A stretch of DNA of 64,000 nt from JANRIG01 sp033765235. GTDB taxonomy: Bacteria > Bacteroidota > Bacteroidia > Cytophagales > UBA9547. The notes below the pieces were generated by a model. The model was not told the DNA's origin and searched no databases. It saw only the letters and a list, made by a program, of their open reading frames with translations. Below are positions 1 to 8,897 of this stretch, piece after piece (the first letter of the stretch is position 1; every line of letters starts with the position of its first letter). Both the position numbers and the translations under genes were made by a program. The stretch is taken from contig JANRIG010000009.1 in NCBI GenBank assembly GCA_033765235.1, positions 262,709 through 326,708 of the forward strand, read 5' to 3'.

Positions 1-1
1 C

Positions 2-631
2 GACGGCAGCAACCCCAATCAAGGTTTTTTTGGCAAATTGTTGCAAGCCGGCAGCCGCTTGCTCACCGGTGAGTCACTATTCATTACCCACTTTACCAAT
101 CGAGGGTTTGGCAAAAAACGGGTGGCATTTAGCGCACCATATCCGGGCACTATAGTGCCTATAGACTTGCGCTCGGTAGGCAACCATTTAGTTTGCCAAA
201 AAGATGCATTTCTTTGTGCAGCACTTGGCACTAAGATTTCTATCATTTTTAACAAACGAATAGGTGCCGGATTTTTTGGTGGCGAAGGTTTTATATTAGA
301 AAAACTTGAAGGCGACGGCATGTCTTTCATACATGCAGGAGGTACCATTGTAGAAAAATACCTGAATAACGAAACGCTGAAAATAGACACAGGATGCATA
401 GTTGCATTTGAGCCTCAGATAGATTTTGATATTACCCGAGCGGGCAATCTTAAATCTATGATTTTTGGCGGCGAAGGGATGTTTTTAGCTGTACTTAGAG
501 GCACAGGAAGGGTGTGGGTACAATCTATGCCTGTGAGCAAACTTATATCTGCACTATCGCCTGCCGGAGGCAATAGCCGAAGAGAGGGAGGATCTATATT
601 GGGCAATTTTGGGAGCTTATTTGAAGAATAA
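2..631 (+). CDS. TIGR00266/AIM24-family protein, 5' end cut off by the window
   Basis: The reading frame is open from base 2, so the true start lies upstream of the window and the coding part seen is about 209 residues. The protein is glycine-rich with repeated short beta strands, as in the AIM24 (TIGR00266) family. Recognisable pieces are GFFGGEGFILEKLEGDG and FGGEGMFLAVLRGTGRVWVQ, the usual family signatures, and the tail has the typical SxxGGN region. The biochemical role of bacterial AIM24 proteins is not established; a beta-sandwich scaffold role is usually assumed. There is no signal peptide in the visible part. The next gene starts 15 bases after the stop, so the two may be co-transcribed. 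Confidence 0.85.
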   Translation, partial: DGSNPNQGFFGKLLQAGSRLLTGESLFITHFTNRGFGKKRVAFSAPYPGTIVPIDLRSVGNHLVCQKDAFLCAALGTKISIIFNKRIGAGFFGGEGFILEKLEGDGMSFIHAGGTIVEKYLNNETLKIDTGCIVAFEPQIDFDITRAGNLKSMIFGGEGMFLAVLRGTGRVWVQSMPVSKLISALSPAGGNSRREGGSILGNFGSLFEE

Positions 632-646
632 ATTATATAATAATTA

Positions 647-1507
647 ATGAATGTACTAATTACAGGTGGGGCAGGATACATAGGTGCGGCATTGGCATTG
701 GCTTTGCAAAAGATAAGTGAGATATCAAAAATCACACTTTTCGATAATTTGGCCAATAATCAATACACTGTTTTTGCCACCTGTAAATTCACTGACAAAG
801 TTACATTCATACATGGTGATATACTTAATAATTATTTATTGCAAAAAACTGTAAAACAGCATGATATAGTAGTGCATTTGGCAAGTGCAGCAGAGGATAT
901 ATTTAAAGATGGTCACCATACCGAGCAGGTGAATCATTGGGGCACCACTCAGCTGTGCGATGCATTGGCTATGTATAATAAAAAACTGATATACCTGTCA
1001 TGGGACAGCACATTGCAAGACGAAGTTAGTATATATCAAGACATAAATGCGTCATCATACTTTAGGGCTGAATTTCAAATTAAAAGATTGCGTGAATATC
1101 TCATTATCCATTGCGGAGAGGTATACGGATATAGTCCTACATTTAATATCAGCTCACACATAAATTGCTGGATGGCACAAGCCATCACCAAAAATAAGAT
1201 AGAAATACCGGGCAATGGCAGGCATACAATCAATATTATATCTTTGCAAAATGTAGTAATGGCACTTAGCCATGCTATTATAAATTATAAACAGGGCGAT
1301 TATAATGTAGCGGGCTCACATTTGCAGATGCTTGATATATTAGAACACATGCAAAACACGTTTGCATCGCTTGAGTTTGTATTCATCAATCCACATTTGC
1401 AACTACCCTCCAAGCAAGAACTCAAGCATACCTATGAGGTTATTTTCCCTTCGCATTCACTTAAAGTTGATTTAGCAGATTATAGACAAAAACTTTGCTT
1501 TTATTGA
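647..1507 (+). CDS. NAD-dependent epimerase/dehydratase-like protein with altered active site
   Basis: A 286-residue extended SDR (Rossmann) protein. The N-terminal dinucleotide-binding glycine motif TGGAGYIGA is intact, followed by the GDI segment and an HLAS segment typical of sugar epimerases. The catalytic YxxxK motif is not found where expected: the aligned segment reads SSYFRAEFQIK, giving YxxxE, and the next Lys is five residues further on. The VYG segment after it is present. This suggests an NAD(P)-binding protein that may not act as a standard epimerase; that is inference. The next gene starts within its stop codon, so the two are probably translationally coupled. Confidence 0.8.
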   Translation: MNVLITGGAGYIGAALALALQKISEISKITLFDNLANNQYTVFATCKFTDKVTFIHGDILNNYLLQKTVKQHDIVVHLASAAEDIFKDGHHTEQVNHWGTTQLCDALAMYNKKLIYLSWDSTLQDEVSIYQDINASSYFRAEFQIKRLREYLIIHCGEVYGYSPTFNISSHINCWMAQAITKNKIEIPGNGRHTINIISLQNVVMALSHAIINYKQGDYNVAGSHLQMLDILEHMQNTFASLEFVFINPHLQLPSKQELKHTYEVIFPSHSLKVDLADYRQKLCFY

Positions 1508-2487
1508 GACTTATAGCAGTAGTGATTGGTATTTTTTTTTGTTTCAGTACACTTGCTGTAGACCCGCAATTTACACAATTTTATGCTGCACCTCTGTATC
1601 TCAATCCTGCCATGGCCGGTGCCACACCCTGCTGGAGGGCACATGCCAACTACCGCAATCAGTGGTTTCTGGGGCCTCGCCCATACAGCACATATATGGC
1701 AGGGATTGATAAAAATTTTCAGTATTACAACTTAGGTGCAGGGGCCTACATGTATTATGACAATCCCGGGGGTGGCAACTACAGTTCGTTTGAATTTGCA
1801 GGATTAATATCATATCTAATAAAAATAAATTATGATTGGCGGCTCAGATTTGGGCTGCAACCTTCTTATCACTTAAAGTCATTTGCAAATCAAGGATTTA
1901 CATATGGCAATAATTTTGATAATCTATATGGTGCGGTGGGTGGTGGTGGCGATGGTGCTGCTCCTCTACCCTCACTTAATTTTTTTGACTTATCTACGGG
2001 TTTTTTTGCCTATAATCAAAAAATTTGGATTGGCTTAGCAGCTCACCATTTGCTTAGAAGTCCATTATTATTGCCTACAAGCAATGACCCTATTCCTTTA
2101 AAAATTTCATTGCATGGAGGAATAAAAATAAATCTTAATGACGAAGAAACACGCACCTTGAGACCGGCTGCCAACCTCAGATATCAAGGCAACAATATAC
2201 AATCTGACTTAGGACTTTACTATAATTGGGATATTTGGATAGTAGGTGCCTGGTATAGAGGCATACCGTTTTTATCAAGGGGGGGTATAAATCATGATGC
2301 CTTATGCTTTTTGGGAGGCATAAAATATTATACGTTTATGATTGGATATAGCTACGACTTGTCACTCTCCAGCATGATAAATAGCTTAGGCACACATGAA
2401 ATAGGTATTGTATTTGAGTTTTGTGCGCAAACCAAAAAGCCTAAGCCCCCTCGATATATACAGCAAATACCTTGTCCTAAGATGTAA
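1504..2487 (+). CDS. PorP/SprF-family type IX secretion-associated outer-membrane protein
   Basis: About 327 residues. The mature N terminus DPQFTQFYAAPLYLNPAMAG is the hallmark of PorP/SprF proteins, beta-barrel outer-membrane proteins associated with type IX secretion and gliding (family knowledge). The rest alternates aromatic, Gly-rich strands as in a barrel. I chose the TTG at 1504 because it gives a compact signal peptide (MRLIAVVIGIFFCFSTLA) and overlaps the TGA of the upstream gene as TTGA; an in-frame TTG at 1495 would add three residues. Bacteroidota often carry many PorP paralogues, so this need not be the core PorP. It converges with the symporter gene downstream. Confidence 0.85.
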   Translation: MRLIAVVIGIFFCFSTLAVDPQFTQFYAAPLYLNPAMAGATPCWRAHANYRNQWFLGPRPYSTYMAGIDKNFQYYNLGAGAYMYYDNPGGGNYSSFEFAGLISYLIKINYDWRLRFGLQPSYHLKSFANQGFTYGNNFDNLYGAVGGGGDGAAPLPSLNFFDLSTGFFAYNQKIWIGLAAHHLLRSPLLLPTSNDPIPLKISLHGGIKINLNDEETRTLRPAANLRYQGNNIQSDLGLYYNWDIWIVGAWYRGIPFLSRGGINHDALCFLGGIKYYTFMIGYSYDLSLSSMINSLGTHEIGIVFEFCAQTKKPKPPRYIQQIPCPKM

Positions 2488-2514
2488 CTATTCTATATAT
2501 ATAACGATTGCTCA

Positions 2515-3720
2515 TCATACTTCTTCATATTTGCCCTCCCATTTGGCTACCACACAGGTAGCCACAGCATTGCCCAGCACATTGGTGCCCGACCTGCCCA
2601 TATCTAGCAGTTGGTCTATACCCAGCAGCAACACCAAGCCCTCGGCGGGTATATGAAATGTGGCCAACATACCCGCAATTACAATAAGCGATGCCCTAGG
2701 TACTCCTGCCACTCCTTTGCTGGTGACAAGTAATAGCATGAGCATTGTAATTTGCTCATTTAATGATAGTTGTATATTATATGACTGCGCTATAAATAGT
2801 GAAGCAAAAGTCATGTACATCATAGAGCCGTCTAAGTTGAATGAGTAGCCAAGCGGTATCACAAAGTTGGTGATTGATTTGTGGCATCCAAATTTATTGA
2901 GCCCATCTATAGTTTGCGGCATAGCACTTTCAGAACTTGCTGTAGAAAAAGCCAATAATAAGGGTGCTTTGATATTCGAAAATAGTTTTAAATAATTGAT
3001 ATTGAACACCATACATACTGCCCCTAATATTACCACACTAAATATTATTAACCCCAAATAAAAAGAACCAAGCAGATACAAATATGATTGCAATACACCC
3101 ATACCCTGCTTGCCTACAGTGGCAGCTACTGCACCCAACACTCCTACGGGAGCAAAATACATGACCATGTTAGTCACTTTAAACATAATTTGTGATATGC
3201 CATCAAATACATTCACAATTTTTTCTGCTTTTTTGCCTACCTGTGCTGCACCTATTCCAAACAGCAAGCCGAATAATACGATAGCCAATATCTCATTTGC
3301 AGCCAATGCTTCAAATATGCTGGCAGGAATAATATGTTTGATAAAATTTTTGGCAGTAATGGCATTAGTTTCATAGCTCGATATATCTACGCCTGAAGGA
3401 GCATTGAGCTGCACAACCCTGCCCGGCTGCAACACATTTACCAACACCATTCCTAATAGCAGACTCACTACTGAGGCAGTGAAAAAATACAGAAGTGTCT
3501 TGGCACCTATCCTGCCTACCGTACCCAAATCACCCAATTTGGCCACACTCACTACTATTATGCTGAGAACCAATGGAGCGATAAGCATTTTTATTAATCG
3601 TAGAAATATATCGCTCAATATTTGGCAGTCTTGTGCAAAACCGGGCATATAAAACCCCAACATCACTCCAATAAATAATGCAATAAATACTTGAAAAGCA
3701 ATGTTTTTGTATATTGACAT
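2515..3720 (-). CDS. Dicarboxylate/amino acid:cation symporter (DAACS family)
   Basis: 401 residues, the usual length for GltP/DctA-type secondary transporters, with about eight hydrophobic segments. The re-entrant loop 1 motif appears as STASSESAMPQTI, re-entrant loop 2 as SKGVAGVPRASLIVIAG, and the substrate-binding helix as DMGRSGTNVLGNAVATCVVA. The last has the conserved Arg and Asn but Asn where GltPh has a sodium-coordinating Asp; DctA-type members also carry Asn there as I recall. This favours a dicarboxylate or proton-coupled substrate profile over sodium-glutamate, but substrate cannot be set from sequence. Single gene, convergent with the PorP-like gene and divergent from the SDR gene. 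Confidence 0.9.
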   Translation of the reverse strand: MSIYKNIAFQVFIALFIGVMLGFYMPGFAQDCQILSDIFLRLIKMLIAPLVLSIIVVSVAKLGDLGTVGRIGAKTLLYFFTASVVSLLLGMVLVNVLQPGRVVQLNAPSGVDISSYETNAITAKNFIKHIIPASIFEALAANEILAIVLFGLLFGIGAAQVGKKAEKIVNVFDGISQIMFKVTNMVMYFAPVGVLGAVAATVGKQGMGVLQSYLYLLGSFYLGLIIFSVVILGAVCMVFNINYLKLFSNIKAPLLLAFSTASSESAMPQTIDGLNKFGCHKSITNFVIPLGYSFNLDGSMMYMTFASLFIAQSYNIQLSLNEQITMLMLLLVTSKGVAGVPRASLIVIAGMLATFHIPAEGLVLLLGIDQLLDMGRSGTNVLGNAVATCVVAKWEGKYEEV

Positions 3721-3855
3721 GATTAATAACTATAAGCTACAAATATTAAGGATAAAAACAAGATTAATACATATTATCCTTACAAATATTTTTTTTATTA
3801 ATGTTGCCGTACATCAATAATACTCATTATATTCACACAAAATTGATATAAAGTT

Positions 3856-4686
3856 ATGAAAAAAACCGTAGTTATCACAGGTGCCAGCAGTGGTATAGGC
3901 AAAATAACTGCACAATATTTCCTTGAAAAAGGTTGGAATGTGGCAGCTACCATGCGAAATCCACAAAATGAAAAAGAACTCAAGGAAAGCGACACTCTAA
4001 AACTCATAAAGTTGGATGTAGAAAATACTGACACCATACAAAGTGCTGTAAATGAAACAATTAAAAACTTTGGCAAAATAGATGTGTGGGTAAACAATGC
4101 AGGCTACGGAGCCAAAGGACCTACTGAGGCAGGCACTCGCGCACAAATACAAAGACAGTATGATGTTAATTTTTTTGGTGTGATAGATTGTATCAAAGCT
4201 ATAGTGCCACATTTTAGAGTTAACAAATCCGGGGTCATTATTAATATATCTTCTATCGGAGGGCTTCTCACAATACCTATGTATGCAGTGTACAACTCGT
4301 CAAAATTTGCGGTAGAAGGATTGACCGAAGGATTATATTATGAATTGGGAATATTTGGCATAAAAGTAAAATTAGTAGAGCCGGGAGGCATTAAGACAGA
4401 CTTTCAAGGGCGCTCCGAAGACACTTGGGGCATAGAAAAGTTTCCGGAATATGCTGCATTTGTAAGCAATCTTGATAGCAAGTATCATTCAGAAGCATTC
4501 AGAAAAAATCTTGGCAACCCCATAGATGTAGCCAAAACTATTTACTCAGCTGCTACAGACGGTACTGACAGGCTCAGATATTTGGTAGGCAAAGATGCCA
4601 AACAGTTTTGGTTTATACGCCGATGGTTTGGATACAAAGTACAAATGTCTATTCTCAAAAAATATTTAGGCATCAAGTCATTATAA
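3856..4686 (+). CDS. Short-chain dehydrogenase/reductase (SDR)
   Basis: 276 residues, classical SDR. The NAD(P)-binding motif TGASSGIG is at residues 8-15, NNAG is present near residue 80, the catalytic Ser is in NISSIGG and the catalytic YxxxK is YNSSK. The C-terminal stretch after PGGIKTDF is longer than in the smallest SDRs, resembling the many SDRs of unknown substrate in Bacteroidota. Cytoplasmic, no signal peptide. The downstream RNA methyltransferase starts 4 bases after the stop, so the two are probably co-transcribed although functionally unrelated. Confidence 0.9.
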   Translation: MKKTVVITGASSGIGKITAQYFLEKGWNVAATMRNPQNEKELKESDTLKLIKLDVENTDTIQSAVNETIKNFGKIDVWVNNAGYGAKGPTEAGTRAQIQRQYDVNFFGVIDCIKAIVPHFRVNKSGVIINISSIGGLLTIPMYAVYNSSKFAVEGLTEGLYYELGIFGIKVKLVEPGGIKTDFQGRSEDTWGIEKFPEYAAFVSNLDSKYHSEAFRKNLGNPIDVAKTIYSAATDGTDRLRYLVGKDAKQFWFIRRWFGYKVQMSILKKYLGIKSL

Positions 4687-4690
4687 TTCA

Positions 4691-5893
4691 TTGACAGACA
4701 TCACATATTCTGCACTTTTTGAGTATGAGTCACCAATAGTAGTGACTTGTGCTCCACGCAATGCTACCTATTTGCTCGATGAAATAAATGCACTCAAAAT
4801 GCCAATCAAAGGCACCGAACTTTTGAATGTGCAAACCTTTGGCACACTTAAAGATTGTATATCACTCAATATGCACCTGAGCACAGCTCACAGAGTACTC
4901 TTTGAGTTGCAAGCAGCTAAGGCATTTGACTTAGAGCAGGTATATGCTGTGATAAATAAAATACATTGGGAAAAAATAATTCCCGCTGACGGGTATTTTA
5001 GCATAGACTCTGTCACAGACAGTACTGAAGTGCGTGACTCAAGATTTTTGAACCTTAAAATAAAAGATGCCATTGCAGACAGGTTCATCAATATTTTGAA
5101 TCGCCGACCCGACTCAGGACCTGACGACTCAAAAACGGTGCTATTCATATATTGGAAAAACCATGACCTCAAAATATACTTAGATACATCAGGGGTAAGT
5201 ATTGCTAAGCATGGCTATCGCACAAGCCCCTACAAAGCCCCCTTACAAGAGGCACTGGCACACTGTATCATCAAAGCTACCGACTGGGATATGAATAGCA
5301 CACTTATTTTGCCTATGTGCGGAAGTGGCACACTTGCCATAGAAGCTGCACTGTTGGCTATGCAAAAACCCCCCGGATTGTTTAGCGAAAACTTTGCTTT
5401 TATGCATATATTGGGGTATGATAATATATGGTGGCAAGACCTAAAAAAGGAAGTTTTGCGTAAAATAAATTATAAAATTAATGCCCGTATTATAGCCTCT
5501 GACATAGACCCCAATGCAATAAAATATGCTAAAATAAATGCACGAAATGCAGGTGTAAACGCTCTTATATATTTTCAGACATGCGATATAGCAGATACGC
5601 AAGTACCAGCTTCAAATAATGGAATAGTAATCATAAACCCGCCTTATGGGGAGCGCATGGGTGATGAGGATGCCGAACTGTCAGACTTGTACCAAAAAAT
5701 TGGAAACTTTTTAAAACAAAAATGTGCAGGATACACCGCTTATGTATTCACCGGCAATGTGGAAATGGCAAAAAAAATAGGGCTTAAAGCTACTCGCAGA
5801 ATAGAATTTTATAATGGCAAAATAGATTGTAGGTTGCTGAAATATGAAATGTATAGTGGCACAAAACGTATATTTGAAAATACATCGGAATGA
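4691..5893 (+). CDS. THUMP-domain class I SAM-dependent RNA methyltransferase (RlmL/YpsC-like)
   Basis: 400 residues. The N-terminal half (about 1-160) is a ferredoxin-like plus THUMP RNA-binding region. The C-terminal half is a Rossmann methyltransferase with MCGSGTLAIEAALLA (SAM site) and the N6/N2-guanine-type catalytic motif NPPYGERMGD. Family members methylate guanine N2 in 23S rRNA (the RlmL activity at m2G2445 in E. coli). It lacks the second RlmK-like methyltransferase domain of the fused E. coli enzyme. The start is a TTG; no upstream ATG exists in frame and the N-terminal residues are needed for the fold. The stop overlaps the ATG of a 40-residue gene. Confidence 0.88.
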   Translation: MTDITYSALFEYESPIVVTCAPRNATYLLDEINALKMPIKGTELLNVQTFGTLKDCISLNMHLSTAHRVLFELQAAKAFDLEQVYAVINKIHWEKIIPADGYFSIDSVTDSTEVRDSRFLNLKIKDAIADRFINILNRRPDSGPDDSKTVLFIYWKNHDLKIYLDTSGVSIAKHGYRTSPYKAPLQEALAHCIIKATDWDMNSTLILPMCGSGTLAIEAALLAMQKPPGLFSENFAFMHILGYDNIWWQDLKKEVLRKINYKINARIIASDIDPNAIKYAKINARNAGVNALIYFQTCDIADTQVPASNNGIVIINPPYGERMGDEDAELSDLYQKIGNFLKQKCAGYTAYVFTGNVEMAKKIGLKATRRIEFYNGKIDCRLLKYEMYSGTKRIFENTSE

Positions 5894-6012
5894 AAAAGAA
5901 AATATTTATCATTGTCAGTATTATATTTTTTATAATCATTGGGGTGGTGGTGTATGACATGGCCTCTAAAACTACTGCTCCTTGGCAGAATTACAAAAAA
6001 AACAAGAAGTAG
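5890..6012 (+). CDS. 40-residue single-pass membrane peptide
   Basis: Its ATG overlaps the TGA of the RNA methyltransferase (ATGA), which argues for translational coupling. The peptide has a Lys-rich start (MKKK), a single hydrophobic helix of about 17 residues, then YDMASKTTAPWQNYKK and a Lys-rich tail. I recall short Bacteroidota proteins with a similar membrane helix followed by a T-x-PW segment, but I cannot name a family. Function unknown. It ends 4 bases from the convergent end of rnc. Confidence 0.6.
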   Translation: MKKKIFIIVSIIFFIIIGVVVYDMASKTTAPWQNYKKNKK

Positions 6013-6016
6013 CATG

Positions 6017-6757
6017 TCAAATTTTAAGCATTTGAATAGCTCTTCTGGCAGCATCCTGTTCTGCTTTTTTTTTGCTGCCTCCCTTACCCGCAGATAGTAC
6101 CTCATCACCCGTACTCACTTGTGCTGTAAACTCTTTGTGATTTTTGTAGTCTTTTTCCTCTATTATCTCAAACTTGATCTTTTTATTCTGTGATTGACCC
6201 CAGTTAAGCAGCTTACTTTTATAGTTTTCGTCTTTTTCTATCACACCCGCTATATCTATATTGTTTTCGAGTAACTTATGGAGGATAAATTTTTTACAAA
6301 ATATAAATCCAAAGTCTAAATATACCGACCCAATGAATGCCTCCAATGCATCGCCGTACATAGACTTGTGGCTATATGAGTTCTTGTTTCTGTTGTTGTA
6401 TTCTATAAGTTTGTCAATCCCTATTTTTTTAGCAAGTATATTGAGCGACTCCCCATTTACCAACCTTGACCTTATTTCTGTCAAAAATCCTTCGTCTTTG
6501 TAGGGGAATTTTTTAAATAAATATTCTGCAATCACTGCACTCAATATGGCATCGCCCAGATACTCGAGCCTTTCGTTACTTTGTGCTATGGCCACTTCAG
6601 GGGTGTGCTTGGTGAGTGAGGCATGCTTAAATGCCAAATCGTACAGATAAATATTTTTGGGGTTTTTGCCTGTTAATGTTTTTACAAAATTTTTTACACT
6701 ATCCTTTCTTTTTTTCTTCTTTGAAAAATTATCTAAAAGGGATGTTAAAAAATTCAC
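6017..6757 (-). CDS. rnc: Ribonuclease III
   Basis: 246 residues. The RNase III signature appears as NERLEYLGDAILSAVIAEYL, with the acidic catalytic residues, and a second acidic cluster is in GDALEAFIGSVYLD. The C-terminal 70 residues form a double-stranded RNA-binding domain ending in GGSKKKAEQDAARRAI. The enzyme cleaves double-stranded RNA, including rRNA precursors. It is the last gene of acpP-fabF-rnc, an order common in Bacteroidota; the gap to fabF is only 12 bases. The N-terminal extension of about 20 Lys-rich residues is longer than in E. coli. Confidence 0.96.
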   Translation of the reverse strand: MNFLTSLLDNFSKKKKRKDSVKNFVKTLTGKNPKNIYLYDLAFKHASLTKHTPEVAIAQSNERLEYLGDAILSAVIAEYLFKKFPYKDEGFLTEIRSRLVNGESLNILAKKIGIDKLIEYNNRNKNSYSHKSMYGDALEAFIGSVYLDFGFIFCKKFILHKLLENNIDIAGVIEKDENYKSKLLNWGQSQNKKIKFEIIEEKDYKNHKEFTAQVSTGDEVLSAGKGGSKKKAEQDAARRAIQMLKI

Positions 6758-6769
6758 ATTGTATATTAG

Positions 6770-8020
6770 TTATATTTTTTTGAATATCACTGTAGTATTA
6801 TGACCTCCAAAGCCAAACACATTGCTTAGTGCAAAGTTAATAGTGCGCTTTTGGGGTTTGTTTAATGTTAGGTTTAGCTTTGGATCTATTGCCTCATCCG
6901 GAGTAGTATGATTTATAGTAGGAGGTACAATTTGGTGTTTGATAGCAAGTATACAAGCTATTGCCTCAATAGCTCCTGCAGCACCTAACAAATGCCCGGT
7001 CATAGATTTGGTAGAGCTGATATTGAGTTTGTAGGTGTGTTCGCCAAATACTTTTTGCACTGCTGCTATCTCCGCTCCATCACCCAAGGGTGTAGATGTA
7101 CCATGTGTATTAATATAGTCTATATCTGTGGGTGCTGTATTATTATCTTCAAGTGCTGCTCTTATAGCCATCATAGCTCCCAAGCCTTCGGGGTGTGGGG
7201 CAGTGATATGGTATGCATCACCACTCATACCTCCTCCTACTACCTCTGCGTATATCTTAGCGCCTCTTTTCATGGCATGTTCATACTCTTCAAGTACCAA
7301 TGCACCTGCACCCTCTCCCAATACAAAGCCATCCCTGTTTTTGTCATATGGTCTTGAAGCGGTGGTATATTCATCGTTTCTTTCAGACAAAGCTTTACAA
7401 GCATTGAACCCTCCTATACCTGCCTCTGTAATGGCAGACTCAGCACCTCCGGTCACAAATGCAGTTGCTTTGCCTAACCTTATGAGGTTATAGGCATCAA
7501 TAATTGCATTATTACCAGTAGCACAAGCCGATACCACAGCATAATTAGGACCTCTGAAGCCGTACTTCATAGATATATGACCGGCACATATGTCTATGAT
7601 CATTTTTGGAATAAAAAATGGATTGAAACGGGGGGTGCCATCGCCTTGATTAAATGTAGTAATCTCTTCTTGAAATATTTTGATACCTCCTATGCCTGAG
7701 CCAAATATTACCCCTATTTTGTCTTTGTCAATAGTATCAGCATCTAAGCCGGCATCCTTAATAGCTTCGTCTGAAGCCACAATGGCGTAGTGGGTGAAAG
7801 GGTCCATTTTGCGAGCTTCTTTTTTATCAAAATGGTCTTCTGCATTAAAATTTTTTAGCTCACAGGCAAATCGAGTTTTATGTTTTGTAGCATCAAACCT
7901 TGTGATAAGACCTGCACCTGTAGTGCCGGTGCTCAATCCTGTCCAATATGATATTACATTGTTTCCAATTGGTGTAAGTGCACCAATACCGGTTACTACT
8001 ACCCTTTTTAACTGCATCAA
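6770..8020 (-). CDS. fabF: Beta-ketoacyl-ACP synthase II
   Basis: 416 residues, the normal FabF length. The catalytic Cys sits in SACATGNNAI, and the two catalytic His in NTHGTSTPLGD and KSMTGHLLGAAGAIEA. It condenses malonyl-ACP with acyl-ACP in fatty-acid elongation in the cytoplasm. It lies 12 bases downstream of acpP and 12 bases upstream of rnc, forming one transcription unit starting at the acpP promoter. Confidence 0.97.
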   Translation of the reverse strand: MMQLKRVVVTGIGALTPIGNNVISYWTGLSTGTTGAGLITRFDATKHKTRFACELKNFNAEDHFDKKEARKMDPFTHYAIVASDEAIKDAGLDADTIDKDKIGVIFGSGIGGIKIFQEEITTFNQGDGTPRFNPFFIPKMIIDICAGHISMKYGFRGPNYAVVSACATGNNAIIDAYNLIRLGKATAFVTGGAESAITEAGIGGFNACKALSERNDEYTTASRPYDKNRDGFVLGEGAGALVLEEYEHAMKRGAKIYAEVVGGGMSGDAYHITAPHPEGLGAMMAIRAALEDNNTAPTDIDYINTHGTSTPLGDGAEIAAVQKVFGEHTYKLNISSTKSMTGHLLGAAGAIEAIACILAIKHQIVPPTINHTTPDEAIDPKLNLTLNKPQKRTINFALSNVFGFGGHNTTVIFKKI

Positions 8021-8032
8021 ATAAAAGTATGA

Positions 8033-8269
8033 TTACTTTACATTTTTTTCTAAGTAGGCTATAGCTTGACCTACTGTTGATATTTGCTCTGCCTGATCGT
8101 CAGGTATAGAGGTGTTAAATTCTTTTTCAAATTCCATGATAAGCTCTACGGTATCTAAAGAGTCGGCACCCAAATCATTTGTAAAACTTGCCTCATCAGT
8201 TACTTCCGATTTTTCGACGCCTAATTTGTCAACAATGATATTCCGTACTTTTTCTGCTATTTCTGACAT
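8033..8269 (-). CDS. acpP: Acyl carrier protein
   Basis: 78 residues, acidic. The phosphopantetheine attachment site is DLGADSLDTVELIMEFE with the Ser at about position 36-38. It carries the growing acyl chain for fatty-acid synthesis. First gene of the acpP-fabF-rnc operon. A short leader of roughly 20-25 bases is predicted from the promoter-like elements upstream. Confidence 0.97.
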   Translation of the reverse strand: MSEIAEKVRNIIVDKLGVEKSEVTDEASFTNDLGADSLDTVELIMEFEKEFNTSIPDDQAEQISTVGQAIAYLEKNVK

Positions 8270-8297
8270 TTGTTTAGTATATTTAGTTTTAAAGGTG

Positions 8298-8329
8298 CAA
8301 AGAAAATGGATTTAATTTTTAATATCAAA
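8298..8329 (-). promoter_or_regulatory. Predicted promoter of acpP-fabF-rnc
   Basis: On the minus strand a TTTG (8329-8326) is followed after 20 bases by TTTCTTTG (8305-8298), one mismatch from the Bacteroidota -7 consensus TAnnTTTG. The implied transcription start is about 20-25 bases upstream of the acpP ATG. Position and spacing fit; expression is not shown. Confidence 0.5.
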
Positions 8330-8446
8330 AAAATTTTTTCTATTTATTTTCAAAGCACTGCTATGAGCCTTATGTGTACATCTTTTTATTTATATGACAG
8401 ATATTTGCCCTTCTAAAATATATAATACAAAATCATAAGTATAAAT

Positions 8447-8890
8447 ATGCGCGTTAAAAGTAATATTTTTATTTCCATGACCGATGAGGCAGATTATGAT
8501 TTGGCTGTCATAGGAATTAATACATATGCAAAGGAGCATTGCTTGGCGTGGTATATTAACAAAGACATATACATAAACCTGAGTAAGTCTCCTGACTTGA
8601 AAATAAAATTTGGTGCTGATGCATTTTTATTAATTTCAAATTATATTTTTGAAGAAGATTATTATATTGCAAGGCTTATCAAAAATAGGGCAGTGGAAAT
8701 TATAAACCATAAAAAACCATATTTATTGCCGGAATTTATGCAATATGATTTTTTGCTAACCTTGGCTGGGCACTACACACCGATATTGGATGTATTTTTA
8801 CAAAAATTATCGGTCATGTCGGTGGTGCAGCATGCACAACATTTGCCAACTCACAATATAAAAAATATAGAATATCTAATATTAACTTAA
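8447..8890 (+). CDS. IPExxxVDY-type small protein
   Basis: 147 residues with no signal peptide or membrane helix. Recognised mainly by overall pattern and place: in Bacteroidota a protein of this kind (IPExxxVDY family) is typically encoded between acpP and pyk, as here. The naming motif near the C terminus is poorly kept, ending in NIEYLILT instead of VDYLL. Biochemical function is unknown. pyk starts 7 bases downstream, so the two form an operon. Confidence 0.7.
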   Translation: MRVKSNIFISMTDEADYDLAVIGINTYAKEHCLAWYINKDIYINLSKSPDLKIKFGADAFLLISNYIFEEDYYIARLIKNRAVEIINHKKPYLLPEFMQYDFLLTLAGHYTPILDVFLQKLSVMSVVQHAQHLPTHNIKNIEYLILT

Positions 8891-8897
8891 TAAATAT

